Shown here piece by piece: positions 7,788 through 15,534 of a DNA stretch of 19,311 nucleotides. The notes below the pieces were generated by a model. The model saw only the letters and a list, made by a program, of their open reading frames with translations, searched no databases and was not told the origin of the DNA. The stretch spans positions 1 to 19,311 of the forward strand of contig JAFMIT010000019.1 in the NCBI GenBank assembly GCA_017853815.1, in the 5' to 3' direction. Made by a program: the position numbers and the translations under genes. Within the stretch, counting starts at the first letter, position 1. Each line of letters starts with the position of its first letter. This DNA comes from Actinomycetota bacterium (lineage in GTDB: Bacteria; Actinomycetota; Actinomycetes; S36-B12; UBA5976).

Positions 7788-10700
7788 ATGGCCAGAATCA
7801 AAATCGGCAAGCTCGCGGCAGCCACTGTTGGTGCCAGTTTGGCGGTCATTGGTTTCCATGTTGCCTCCGTCATGGCGGCGACGACTCCCTACACGATGGC
7901 CGAAGTCGCGGTTCATAACACTCAGGCGGACTGCTGGACAGTCGTGTCTGGGCAGGTTTACAACATCACTGCTCTCTTCAACACCCATTCCGGCGGCAAA
8001 GGAACTCTCACTCCGACGTGTGGCGTGGACGGCACGTCTCAGTACAACAGCCAGCATCAGGGTGCTGCGAATGTGCTGACCATCATGAACTCCACGTACC
8101 AGATCGGCATCCTCGCGACAGCGACAGCGCCTGGCGCTCCCACTGGAGTGACAGCAGTTGCAGGAAATGCTCAGGCGAGTGTCACCTGGGTTGTGCCAGC
8201 GAGCAACGGCGGCTCCGCCATCACGAGCTACACCGCAACCTCGGCGCCCGGTGCTCGCACTTGCACGGTCAATGGCGCGACTGCAACGACCTGCACAGTT
8301 ACTGGATTGACCAACGGCACTGCCTACACGTTCACGGTTAAAGCAACAAATGCGGTGGGATCTTCGGCTGCCTCGGCTGCCTCGGCATCTGTCACACCGA
8401 CTGCAATTCCGGGTGTTCCCACCAACGTGGTCGCAACCCGCGGCAATCTCCAGCTCGCTGTCACCTGGACGGCGCCAGCTGCTAACGGTGTCACCATCAC
8501 GGGTTACACGGCGACGGCATCTCCCGGTGGTGCTAGCTGCACGCCGGCACCAGCGACCGCAACGAGTTGCACCATCACTGGCCTCACCAACGGCAGCGCC
8601 TACACCGTCACAGTTGTATCTAAGAGTGCTGCAGGATCGTCTGCGCCATCCGTCGCTACGGCGCCGGTGATTCCCGCTGGTTTACCGACGGCACCGACTG
8701 GCGTTGCTGGTCAGCGCGGAGATACTTCGGTAACAGTGTCATGGGCGGCATCGAATCCGAACGGTGATCCGATCAGTGCCTACACGGTCACTTCCACTCC
8801 TGGTTCGAAGACATGCACAACGTCAGGTTTGTTGTGCACGGTGAGTGGATTGACCAACGGCACCCCGTACACATTTAAAGTTGTTGCAAACAACTCAGTC
8901 GGCGCGTCTGCAGCTTCAGCTGCTTCAGCCGCGATCACCCCGGCCGCTGGCCCAACAGTTCCTGCCAACGTCAATGCCACAGCAGGTAACGGTCAGGCGA
9001 CCATCACATGGTCAGCATCTCAAGGCAATGGCTCGACAGTGACGGGATACAACGTCACGTCCACGCCTGGATCGCTCACCTGCACGACCCCAAGCGCGAC
9101 AACCTGCACTATCACCGGTCTCACGAACGGCACGAGCTACACGTTCACGGTCATTGCGCTCAATGCCATCAGCCAGTCCGCTCCATCGCTGCCATCACCA
9201 GCGGTCACACCTATGGGTCCGCCGACTGCACCAACCGGAGTTGCTGTCACGCGTGGCGATAAGACTCTTCAAGTTTCATGGACAGCGTCGAATCCAAACG
9301 GCTCAGCTATTACTTCCTACAAGGCCACCGCATCACCTGGCGCACTGTTCTGCACCACTAGTGGAGCAACCAACTGCACGATCACTGGCCTGACCAATGG
9401 CACCAAATACACGGTCGTCGTGTCAGCCACTAACGCAGCTGGCACTACCTCGTCAGCGGCATCGAGTCCTGCGACTCCCGCTGCCTTGCCGTCGGTTCCA
9501 ACCAACGTTGTCGCTGCCACCGGTGATGCATCCAGCTTGGTGACGTGGACCGCATCCGTGGACAACGGCGAACCCATCACGCAGTACACCGTGACGTCAT
9601 CGCCGGGTGGAATCGTCTGCGTCAGCTCCACCAACAGCTGCCTGGTTTCTCCACTGACGAACGGAACGCCGTACTTCTTCACTGTCACAGCAACCAATGC
9701 AGTTGGAACCACCGCTTCTTCTGTTGCCTCTGGAATTGTCACTCCCGCTGCCGGCCCAACTCAGCCATCAAACGTCCAGGTCGCTGCGGGCAATGGCTCT
9801 GTGACAGTTTCGTGGAATCCCTCGTCACCAAACGGTTCGCCCATCACTGGTTACACCGCGACTTCGACTCCTGGCGGCTACAGCTGCAGCACTACAGGTG
9901 CCACCTCTTGTGTTGTTACCGGTCTCACTAATGGCCAGAACTACACCTTCGTCGTCATTGCAACGAACGCCATCAGCAACTCTCGTCCGTCCACTCCGTC
10001 TGCCCAAGCTATGCCTGTCTCGGCACCTTCGGCTCCTCTGAATGTGCGAGTGACCCGCGGAGATCAGAAGCTCACAGTTGCCTGGAATGCAGCAGTTGAT
10101 AACGGTCGAACTGTGCAGGGGTACACGGTGGTCGTTACTCCAAGCCGCTCGTCAGGATTCAGCGTCAGTGCGCTCGGCTTGTCAGTCGACATCACTGGTC
10201 TCACCAACGGTGAGAACTACACCTTCCAGGTCTATGCGACGAACGCCATTGGTATCGGCGACTACTCGACCGCGACCGCGCCAGTGGCGCCAGGCGCACC
10301 ACCATCAGCACCTACTGGAGTCACCGGCACTCCCGGCGATGGTTACGTCGATCTGTTTTGGGTATTTGATTTGAACGGCACGAATGGTGCCAACGTCACG
10401 GACTACGTCGTATCCGAAGCGACCCTCGGCGTTGTCTGCCCAGCAGTGACCACAAACCACTGCCGAGTGACTGGTCTTTCGAACGGCGTCGGTTACGTGT
10501 TTACAGTGATTGTGAACAGCGACTTGGGCCCATCTGCGCCTTCGGCTGCGTCTTCCGCTATCACACCTGCTGGCTTGCCATCCCGTCCAACCGCTGTTGA
10601 TGCGGTGCGCGGTGACGGTCGTGCCACCATTTCGTGGATCGAAAGTGACGGCAACGGAGCATCGATTGATTACTACGTTGTGCGATCTATTCCAGGTGAC

Positions 10701-11936
10701 TTGGTCTGCATGACCACCTCAACAAGCTGTGAAGTGAATGGTCTCAACAACGGCGTTGCGTACACCTTTGTTGTCACTGCTCGCACTGCGCTGGGCTTTA
10801 GCCGCGATTCTGTTCCTTCGTCTCCGGTCACTCCCGCTGGTTTGCCGACTGCACCATTCGGTGTCGTCGCGCAACGTGGTGATGAGTCGGCCGTAGTTAC
10901 GTGGGTTCGCAGCTTCGCGAACGGTGCGTTGGTCACTGAGTACCAAGTGACTGCCTACCCTGGTGGCGATGTCTGCACGAACTATGTACCGACCTGCGAG
11001 CTCAAGGGCCTTGCGAACGGTCAGCAGTACATGTTCATTGTGACTGCGCTAAACGATGTCGGCGTGTCTTCGTTCTCAGCACCATCTCCGCCTGTCGTTC
11101 CAGCTCGCGCCGCTGATCCAACAACTTCTGTCTCCGCCGTGCGTGGAGATGGCAGTGCGACGGTGACGTGGCAAGCAGTGCCCGAGTCGCTTAATGGTGG
11201 TACCGCCATTACTGGGTACACAGTGCGATCTAACCCAGATGGCATCACCTGTGTGACTACGTCGACCACGTGTGTCGTCTCTGGTCTCACCAACGGTGTG
11301 TCCTACCGATTCGTGGTCATGACGATGAATGATGTCGGACCGTCTGCTCCTTCGCTGGCATCAGATCCAGTGACTCCCGCCGGTATTCCGTTCGCGCCAG
11401 GCACGGTCTGGGCCAAGGTGGGCAAGGGCGAGTTGACTGTTGCGTGGGATGCTGCAAACGGCAATGGTTTGGCCGTGACGCGTTATGTGGTCACCTCGAT
11501 GCCGGGCAACAAGTCCTGCTCAACCGACACCACTACCTGCGTCATCACTGGCCTCACCAACAAAACGATGTACACGTTCAGCGTTGTTGCCGAAAGTGCA
11601 CTCGGGTCGTCAGCGCCTTCCGCTGAGTCAGCTCCGATGATGCCGTCGGATATTCCGAGCGCACCGAAGATTCAAAAGAGTGAAACGAAGAGCGCTGGCA
11701 AAGTTCTCGTGACCTGGCTACCAGCCGAAGGAAATGGCTCTGCGATCTCGAAATACGAGGTCAGTTGGGCGAGTGGAAAGTCGACCAAGTTCTCAGCATG
11801 GAAGTCCGTCGGAACGTTGAAGAAGTGGACCTCATCTGGATGGAAGAAGGGTCAGCCATACCTCTTCAAGGTACGAGCCACCAACGCTGTTGGAAGCAAG
11901 GTTTCGAAGACTTTCCTCGTCGTGCCTCTGAAGTAG
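7788..11936 (+). CDS. Exported cytochrome b5-like protein with 14 FN3 modules
   Basis: 1382 aa. The signal peptide covers about 1-31 (basic N-terminus, hydrophobic core, SVMAA end). Residues 33-109 form a cytochrome b5-like domain: YTMAEVAVHN, DCW (Cys49), HSGG (His67), CGVDGT (Cys78) and NSQHQG (His90), closing STYQIGIL. His67 and His90 are the likely haem ligands, and Cys49/Cys78 may form a disulphide. From about 115 to the end come 14 FN3 modules of about 90 aa, each opening with a P-x-x-P-like start, then a GD/GN turn and a tryptophan, and ending in GLTNGxxYTF and VTP. Modules 1-7 and 9-13 carry a Cys pair just before the GL(T)NG turn; modules 8 and 14 do not. Module 14 (about 1287-1382) is lysine-rich. 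There is no LPXTG motif, C-terminal membrane helix or enzyme domain. GGAGAGAGG eight bases before the ATG secures the start. Its role, perhaps a surface adhesin or redox fibre, is inference. Confidence 0.92.
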   Translation: MARIKIGKLAAATVGASLAVIGFHVASVMAATTPYTMAEVAVHNTQADCWTVVSGQVYNITALFNTHSGGKGTLTPTCGVDGTSQYNSQHQGAANVLTIMNSTYQIGILATATAPGAPTGVTAVAGNAQASVTWVVPASNGGSAITSYTATSAPGARTCTVNGATATTCTVTGLTNGTAYTFTVKATNAVGSSAASAASASVTPTAIPGVPTNVVATRGNLQLAVTWTAPAANGVTITGYTATASPGGASCTPAPATATSCTITGLTNGSAYTVTVVSKSAAGSSAPSVATAPVIPAGLPTAPTGVAGQRGDTSVTVSWAASNPNGDPISAYTVTSTPGSKTCTTSGLLCTVSGLTNGTPYTFKVVANNSVGASAASAASAAITPAAGPTVPANVNATAGNGQATITWSASQGNGSTVTGYNVTSTPGSLTCTTPSATTCTITGLTNGTSYTFTVIALNAISQSAPSLPSPAVTPMGPPTAPTGVAVTRGDKTLQVSWTASNPNGSAITSYKATASPGALFCTTSGATNCTITGLTNGTKYTVVVSATNAAGTTSSAASSPATPAALPSVPTNVVAATGDASSLVTWTASVDNGEPITQYTVTSSPGGIVCVSSTNSCLVSPLTNGTPYFFTVTATNAVGTTASSVASGIVTPAAGPTQPSNVQVAAGNGSVTVSWNPSSPNGSPITGYTATSTPGGYSCSTTGATSCVVTGLTNGQNYTFVVIATNAISNSRPSTPSAQAMPVSAPSAPLNVRVTRGDQKLTVAWNAAVDNGRTVQGYTVVVTPSRSSGFSVSALGLSVDITGLTNGENYTFQVYATNAIGIGDYSTATAPVAPGAPPSAPTGVTGTPGDGYVDLFWVFDLNGTNGANVTDYVVSEATLGVVCPAVTTNHCRVTGLSNGVGYVFTVIVNSDLGPSAPSAASSAITPAGLPSRPTAVDAVRGDGRATISWIESDGNGASIDYYVVRSIPGDLVCMTTSTSCEVNGLNNGVAYTFVVTARTALGFSRDSVPSSPVTPAGLPTAPFGVVAQRGDESAVVTWVRSFANGALVTEYQVTAYPGGDVCTNYVPTCELKGLANGQQYMFIVTALNDVGVSSFSAPSPPVVPARAADPTTSVSAVRGDGSATVTWQAVPESLNGGTAITGYTVRSNPDGITCVTTSTTCVVSGLTNGVSYRFVVMTMNDVGPSAPSLASDPVTPAGIPFAPGTVWAKVGKGELTVAWDAANGNGLAVTRYVVTSMPGNKSCSTDTTTCVITGLTNKTMYTFSVVAESALGSSAPSAESAPMMPSDIPSAPKIQKSETKSAGKVLVTWLPAEGNGSAISKYEVSWASGKSTKFSAWKSVGTLKKWTSSGWKKGQPYLFKVRATNAVGSKVSKTFLVVPLK

Positions 11937-11939
11937 TTC

Positions 11940-12704
11940 TCAGCTGACGTCGCGTCGGTTCGTGGTGAAGGTTGCTATCACCGCGAAAGCAATGGCATAG
12001 CTGAGAAGAAGCAAACCGCCTGGAAAAGGGTCGAGATACTTTGCGCCATCGAGTGCTCGTGCCTGCATCATTGATGACGCGGCGCCGGCAGGCATCCACT
12101 TGCCGACGTTCGGCAAAATCGCAATGAACACGGCCTCGATAATCATGACCCAGACGAGTGCGCCAACGATGGCAGCTATCTGATTGCGCACGAGCGCACC
12201 AATGGCAACACCGAGAATCGCGTAAAGCGCGAACGCCACAGTGACGCCGAGCGCCACGTTGATGATGTCGCTCGTCGGAATGTCGAAGTGAGGTCGACTG
12301 TTGACAAGCCACAGAGCTAGTGGCAGTCCGACGATCAGATTCACGACGGCAAATGCGATTCCCCACACGCCATGCGAAACAAACTTCGCAAAAATGACTT
12401 GTCCGCGATGAGGCGATACGAGGTAGGTCAGCGTGGCTGTGCGATGACGAATTTCTTGCGTGAATCCGATGATGCCGAACACCAGCACGATGATGTATGC
12501 GGAGCCGAGCGACGAGTAAACCATGCGAACTGACATTTCCACAGTCAATGGTGGAAGCGTCTGACCTGTTCCGTTGTCGTAGCCGGCCAAGAGCGCATAC
12601 AGCGTCACATACAGTGCGGTGAGAAACACCGAACTGATAAGCAAAATCAACGTCATCCGAGTCGTGGAGATTTTGCGAAACTCTGACTTGATGAGACCAA
12701 TCAT
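11940..12704 (-). CDS. ABC-2 type transporter permease
   Basis: 254 aa with about six membrane helices: near 18-40, 67-84, about 111-133, 152-172, 179-200 and 230-246. It opens with MIGLIKSEFRKISTTR, the basic cytoplasmic start typical of ABC-2 permeases of the NatB/BcrB kind, and has the EIRHRT motif after helix 2. It would form the membrane channel for the ATPase encoded just upstream. The start ATG overlaps the ATPase stop as ATGA (12701-12704), so translation is probably coupled. The stop lies only 3 bp from the stop of the convergent FN3 gene, with no terminator in the gap, so transcripts from the two sides probably overlap. The substrate (drug, peptide, lipid or ion) cannot be told. Confidence 0.88.
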   Translation of the reverse strand: MIGLIKSEFRKISTTRMTLILLISSVFLTALYVTLYALLAGYDNGTGQTLPPLTVEMSVRMVYSSLGSAYIIVLVFGIIGFTQEIRHRTATLTYLVSPHRGQVIFAKFVSHGVWGIAFAVVNLIVGLPLALWLVNSRPHFDIPTSDIINVALGVTVAFALYAILGVAIGALVRNQIAAIVGALVWVMIIEAVFIAILPNVGKWMPAGAASSMMQARALDGAKYLDPFPGGLLLLSYAIAFAVIATFTTNRRDVS

Positions 12705-13603
12705 GCTGTTCCTCCAGTCAGGCTTAAGAAGACATCTTCGAGATCAGTGCGATGTTCCCGCAGTCCATGAAGTTCAATGGAGTTCTGGACAGCGATGCGA
12801 CCTACCGTGCTGATGGGCATGCCTTCTACCTCGATGATGTGCTGGTTTTTGAGGCGAATGGCGCTGGGGTGATGGCCATCAAGGCCAGAACGCAGAAGTG
12901 TTTCAAAGCGAGCAGCCTCAGGTGTCACGACTTCCACATGCATTTGGGTCTCAGCGACCAATTCATCTAGTGAGCAGGCTTTGACAAGCCGACCTTTTGC
13001 GATGATCACAACATCGTCGACGGTTTGTTGGACTTCGCTCAGGACATGTGACGACACCAGAACGGTGTTTCCTAGCGATGCTTTGTATTGGAGGAAATTT
13101 CGCAGCCAGGCGATTCCTTCGGGGTCGAGGCCGTTCGCTGGTTCATCAAGTACCAGCACGGGAGGGTCTCCTAGTAGCGCCCCTGCAAGCGCGAGTCGCT
13201 GTTTCATTCCGAGGGAGTAGGCGTCGACTTTGGTGTCGCGAGCGAATGTCATGCCGACTTGTTCGAGGGACGATTCGACGGCACTCGCGGAAAGTCCCGC
13301 GGCATCGGCCATCACCATGAGATTGTTGAAGCCTGTGCGCCCAGGATGAAAGCCCGTGGCTTCGAGACCCGCACCGATTTTTCGCGAGGGCTGAGGAATA
13401 TCCACGTAGCGCTGACCGTCAATCAGGGCTTCTCCTGATGTTGGTGTCACGAGACCTGTCAGACAGCGCAGGCTTGTGGACTTACCTGACCCATTGGGAC
13501 CAAGAAAACCCGTCACTCTTCCTGGGGCAACGGTGAAAGAAAGATCATTGACCGCGTGTGTGCCACCGAAGTGCTTGGTTAAACGTCGAAACTCGATGCT
13601 CAT
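12701..13603 (-). CDS. ABC transporter ATP-binding protein
   Basis: 300 aa from ATG 13603; the frame stays open further upstream, but that part overlaps comF and is not ABC-like. The nucleotide-binding domain has Walker A GPNGSGKST (35-43), a Q-loop region with GLEATGF (Glu near 81, usual in this subfamily), signature YSLGMKQRL (129-137), Walker B VLVLDEP (149-155), D-loop NGLDPEG and H-loop SSH (His186). A C-terminal extension (about 215-300), like that in bacitracin- or daunorubicin-type exporter ATPases, follows. It energises the permease translated immediately after it with a 4-bp overlap. The ribosome binding site before 13603 is weak (only CGTGG), so a leaderless transcript is possible. 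About 100 bp separate it from the divergent comF gene. Confidence 0.92.
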   Translation of the reverse strand: MSIEFRRLTKHFGGTHAVNDLSFTVAPGRVTGFLGPNGSGKSTSLRCLTGLVTPTSGEALIDGQRYVDIPQPSRKIGAGLEATGFHPGRTGFNNLMVMADAAGLSASAVESSLEQVGMTFARDTKVDAYSLGMKQRLALAGALLGDPPVLVLDEPANGLDPEGIAWLRNFLQYKASLGNTVLVSSHVLSEVQQTVDDVVIIAKGRLVKACSLDELVAETQMHVEVVTPEAARFETLLRSGLDGHHPSAIRLKNQHIIEVEGMPISTVGRIAVQNSIELHGLREHRTDLEDVFLSLTGGTA

Positions 13604-13703
13604 GCCACGATTAAACACCCAAAGTATGGGAGTTCGGACAGGTCTTTCCACACTCGTCAAAGTCACTGTGGTGAGCGCCGCAGGTTTGCCGCAGGCTGCG
13701 AGG

Positions 13704-14372
13704 ATGCTTTCTGAACTTCTGGATCTTGTAGCGCCTGAGCGCTGCGTCGGTTGTGCTAGGCGCAGTCTGTGGTGCGAGGACTGTCGCTCTGCTCTCACGA
13801 GAGCGCGGTGGGTTAGTCGTGCGGGTGTGCCGCTCGTAACTCCGGCTGCAGCGTCGCCCGTCATGATGCGGGCCATTGCACAATGGAAAGACGCCCACTA
13901 TCGACAACTCTCAGAGGTGTTGGCCGATCTTCTCTTGCCCGAACTCGTCGCAGAATTCGACTCACGACCGCTCAACGTGGTGCTGATTCCCAGCCGCAAG
14001 AAAAGTTTGCACACGCGGGGGTATCAGCCAATGGTTGATGTTGTTGAAAAGTTGGCCCGCAAGAGCGACGGTCAATTCCAGCTGGCCACGCGCGTGCTGG
14101 CGTGGCGGGTGCAGCCGACGGAACAGCGCCAGCTCGACGACGTGAGACGCGAGCGGAATGTTGCGGGTCGGATGGCCGCCGACCGACTGCCTTCGGGCCA
14201 GTTACTTCTGCTCGATGACGTGGTGACATCCGGCGCCACGATCCGCGAGGCGCTGCGGGCTCTCACCGACGCTGGTGTCCGCCCTGTGGGTATCGCCGCC
14301 TTGGCAGTGCCTCGCAATAACTTGGGTCAAGATTTTGTGAAATCCGTAGCGAAACCACGGCTGCGCATCTAA
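13704..14372 (+). CDS. comF: ComF family phosphoribosyltransferase-like protein
   Basis: 222 aa from ATG 13704. The N-terminal zinc-ribbon cysteines are Cys14, Cys17, Cys24 and Cys27 (CVGC, WCEDC). The C-terminal half is a type I phosphoribosyltransferase fold with IPSRKKSLHTRGYQP and the PRPP loop LLLLDDVVTSGAT (Asp171-Asp172). ComF proteins act in DNA uptake in competent species; in most Actinobacteria the role is not settled. The start is uncertain. The frame is open well upstream, with GTG, TTG and ATG (13626) options, but family similarity begins at LSELLDLVAPERC, so 13704 is preferred even though GAGG lies directly against it. It is followed 60 bp later by hpf, the same order as comF-hpf-secA in mycobacteria. 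Confidence 0.88.
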   Translation: MLSELLDLVAPERCVGCARRSLWCEDCRSALTRARWVSRAGVPLVTPAAASPVMMRAIAQWKDAHYRQLSEVLADLLLPELVAEFDSRPLNVVLIPSRKKSLHTRGYQPMVDVVEKLARKSDGQFQLATRVLAWRVQPTEQRQLDDVRRERNVAGRMAADRLPSGQLLLLDDVVTSGATIREALRALTDAGVRPVGIAALAVPRNNLGQDFVKSVAKPRLRI

Positions 14373-14432
14373 GGTTGCCAACGTCAGCCAAAGACGACTG
14401 ACTTCGCCATCGCCGACCATTGAGAGGGCGCC

Positions 14433-14819
14433 ATGTCTGGGAGATCAGCATCAAGTTCACCAGTCCTGAAGATTCACACTCGCCACATCGAAGTTGATGC
14501 GGTTTGGTTAGAGCACGTCGAGGAACGAACGTTGGAGCTCGACCGTTTTGGCAACAACATCATCAGCATGGATGTCGAAATTGCTCACAACAACAACCGC
14601 CGTCAACAAGCGCACTCCTGGCACGTTGAAATTTCTGTGAAGATCAAGGGGCACGTACTTCGTTCGACTGGAGAGGCCGCGGACCCAGAACGCGCATTCG
14701 AGAAATCTCGCGCAGTGATGGAAGCGAATTTGCGTAGAGCAGCTCGTCGGCATCACTGGTCGCGCCATGGTCGAAAAGCGACTGCCAAAGTCGCGTTTCG
14801 CCTAGCCGAAGCATCTTGA
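14433..14819 (+). CDS. hpf: Ribosome hibernation promoting factor, short form
   Basis: 128 aa, HPF/RaiA family. The N-terminal domain pattern is present: LKIHTRHIEVD, YVEE-like HVEERTLELDRF, NIISMDVEI, HVEISVKIKGHVLR, and a basic helix with RAVMEANLRRAARRHH. Such proteins bind the decoding region of the 30S subunit and silence ribosomes in stationary phase or stress. Actinobacterial homologues are often long (over 200 aa), with a C-terminal dimerisation domain that drives 100S pairing. That domain is absent here and is not encoded just downstream, so a short-type action or a partner protein is expected. GAGAGG ahead of ATG 14433 is a good ribosome binding site. It lies between comF and the LuxR-type gene, with a hairpin beyond its stop. 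Confidence 0.88.
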   Translation: MSGRSASSSPVLKIHTRHIEVDAVWLEHVEERTLELDRFGNNIISMDVEIAHNNNRRQQAHSWHVEISVKIKGHVLRSTGEAADPERAFEKSRAVMEANLRRAARRHHWSRHGRKATAKVAFRLAEAS

Positions 14820-14838
14820 GGCTCACGTAAGGCTCACG
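14819..14838. repeat. Tandem AGGCTCACG direct repeat
   Basis: AGGCTCACG occurs at 14819-14827 and again at 14830-14838, an 11-bp period, with a looser GACTCAC at about 14852-14858. It begins at the hpf stop, about 100 bp upstream of the LuxR-type gene. One-helical-turn spacing would suit a regulator binding array, but this is unproven. Confidence 0.3.
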
Positions 14839-14878
14839 ACTTACCAACGGACGACTCACACGAGCTTCCCACCTCTTC

Positions 14879-14921
14879 GAAAATCTCTGTCACCACAGCA
14901 TTGTTGGTGACAGAGATTTTC
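14879..14921 (+). terminator. Perfect 17-bp hairpin between hpf and the LuxR-type gene
   Basis: The left arm 14879-14895 (GAAAATCTCTGTCACCA) pairs base for base with 14905-14921 around a 9-base loop. The A-rich 5' end and T-rich 3' end of the stem fit a bidirectional intrinsic terminator for comF-hpf, although the core is only about half GC. The right arm ends 16 bases before the LuxR-type start and 6 bases before its ribosome binding site. It could equally be a regulator's palindromic operator, or an RNA structure that limits access to the ribosome binding site. Confidence 0.7.
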
Positions 14922-14925
14922 TACT

Positions 14926-14932
14926 TGAGGAG
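14926..14932 (+). promoter_or_regulatory. Strong ribosome binding site of the LuxR-type gene
   Basis: GAGGAGG lies five bases before ATG 14938 and directly after the 17-bp hairpin, fixing the start. It is one of the strongest Shine-Dalgarno matches in the window. Confidence 0.8.
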
Positions 14933-14937
14933 GACAC

Positions 14938-15534
14938 ATGTTTTCATTGGCACTATGCGGACCGTCGATCTACCGAACCGCCGTTTTTGAACAGTTACGG
15001 CTCCTGCGCGGGGATATTCGCATCGCCGCTCAGAGCAATCACGTGGATGATGGACCAGCTCTCATCGCGCACAGCACCCCGGATGCGGCCATCATGATTT
15101 CTGGATCAGATTCCCTCACTGCAGTCACCCATGCTGCGCGCATTCGTCGCGTCGATCTCGATGTCAAGGTGCTGTGGTGGGCCTTAACGTCAGACGCTGT
15201 CGAATTGGCAAACAAACTTCAGCCATATGACATTGGGGTCATTTCCTGGGAAGCGTCTCCAGACGACATGTTTGCGGCGTTAGGAATTCCGATGTCCAGT
15301 GTTTTGAGGACGCCATCTCGGCCGCGACTCACACAGCACGAGCACACGATTTTGCAATTGGCAGCGGACGGGCTTTCGAATAAAGCAATCGCGTATCGGT
15401 TGTCAGTGAGCGAAAGCACCATCAAAAATCACCTTCGGCACATTGGTGCGAAGTTCAACACCACGTCGCGGGCCCAATCCGTGTGGCAGGCAGTGCAGTG
15501 GGGTTACTTGACCGCGAAGCCTTTAGCAAGTTGA
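14938..15534 (+). CDS. LuxR-type response-regulator-like transcription factor with degenerate receiver
   Basis: 198 aa. The C-terminal 131-189 is a clear LuxR/NarL helix-turn-helix: LTQHEHTILQLAADGLSNKAIAYRLSVSES in sections, then TIKNHLRHIGAKF and a closing AVQWG. The N-terminal 1-115 aligns loosely with a receiver domain but lacks its chemistry. The acidic pair after strand 1 is replaced by CGPS, the phospho-acceptor Asp of the PDxxxxD pattern is absent (PDAAIMIS), and the usual Lys is not seen after strand 5 (ISWEAS). It therefore probably works without phosphorylation. No histidine kinase is adjacent. It sits between hpf and secA, genes that are normally close together, and its last 31 bp overlap the convergent glycosylase gene. 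Targets are unknown; autoregulation through the adjacent palindrome is a guess. Confidence 0.88.
   Translation: MFSLALCGPSIYRTAVFEQLRLLRGDIRIAAQSNHVDDGPALIAHSTPDAAIMISGSDSLTAVTHAARIRRVDLDVKVLWWALTSDAVELANKLQPYDIGVISWEASPDDMFAALGIPMSSVLRTPSRPRLTQHEHTILQLAADGLSNKAIAYRLSVSESTIKNHLRHIGAKFNTTSRAQSVWQAVQWGYLTAKPLAS

Noticed and set aside
7788..11936. Tandem DNA satellite or recent module amplification
   Set aside because: The FN3 modules repeat at protein level only. Neighbouring modules differ widely in bases, so there is no sign of recent expansion at DNA level.
11937..11939. Terminator between the FN3 gene and the permease gene
   Set aside because: Only 3 bp separate the convergent stops, and I found no stable hairpin with a T-run in the adjoining ends.
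13476..13703. Upstream extension of the comF frame
   Set aside because: The frame is open into the ABC ATPase gene on the other strand, but ComF similarity begins at 13704 and the upstream residues look like antisense translation.
13604..13876. N-terminal extension of the ABC ATPase frame
   Set aside because: The frame is open upstream of 13603, but the extra 91 residues overlap comF and look unlike an ABC protein. Family similarity starts exactly at MSIEFRRLTKHFGG.
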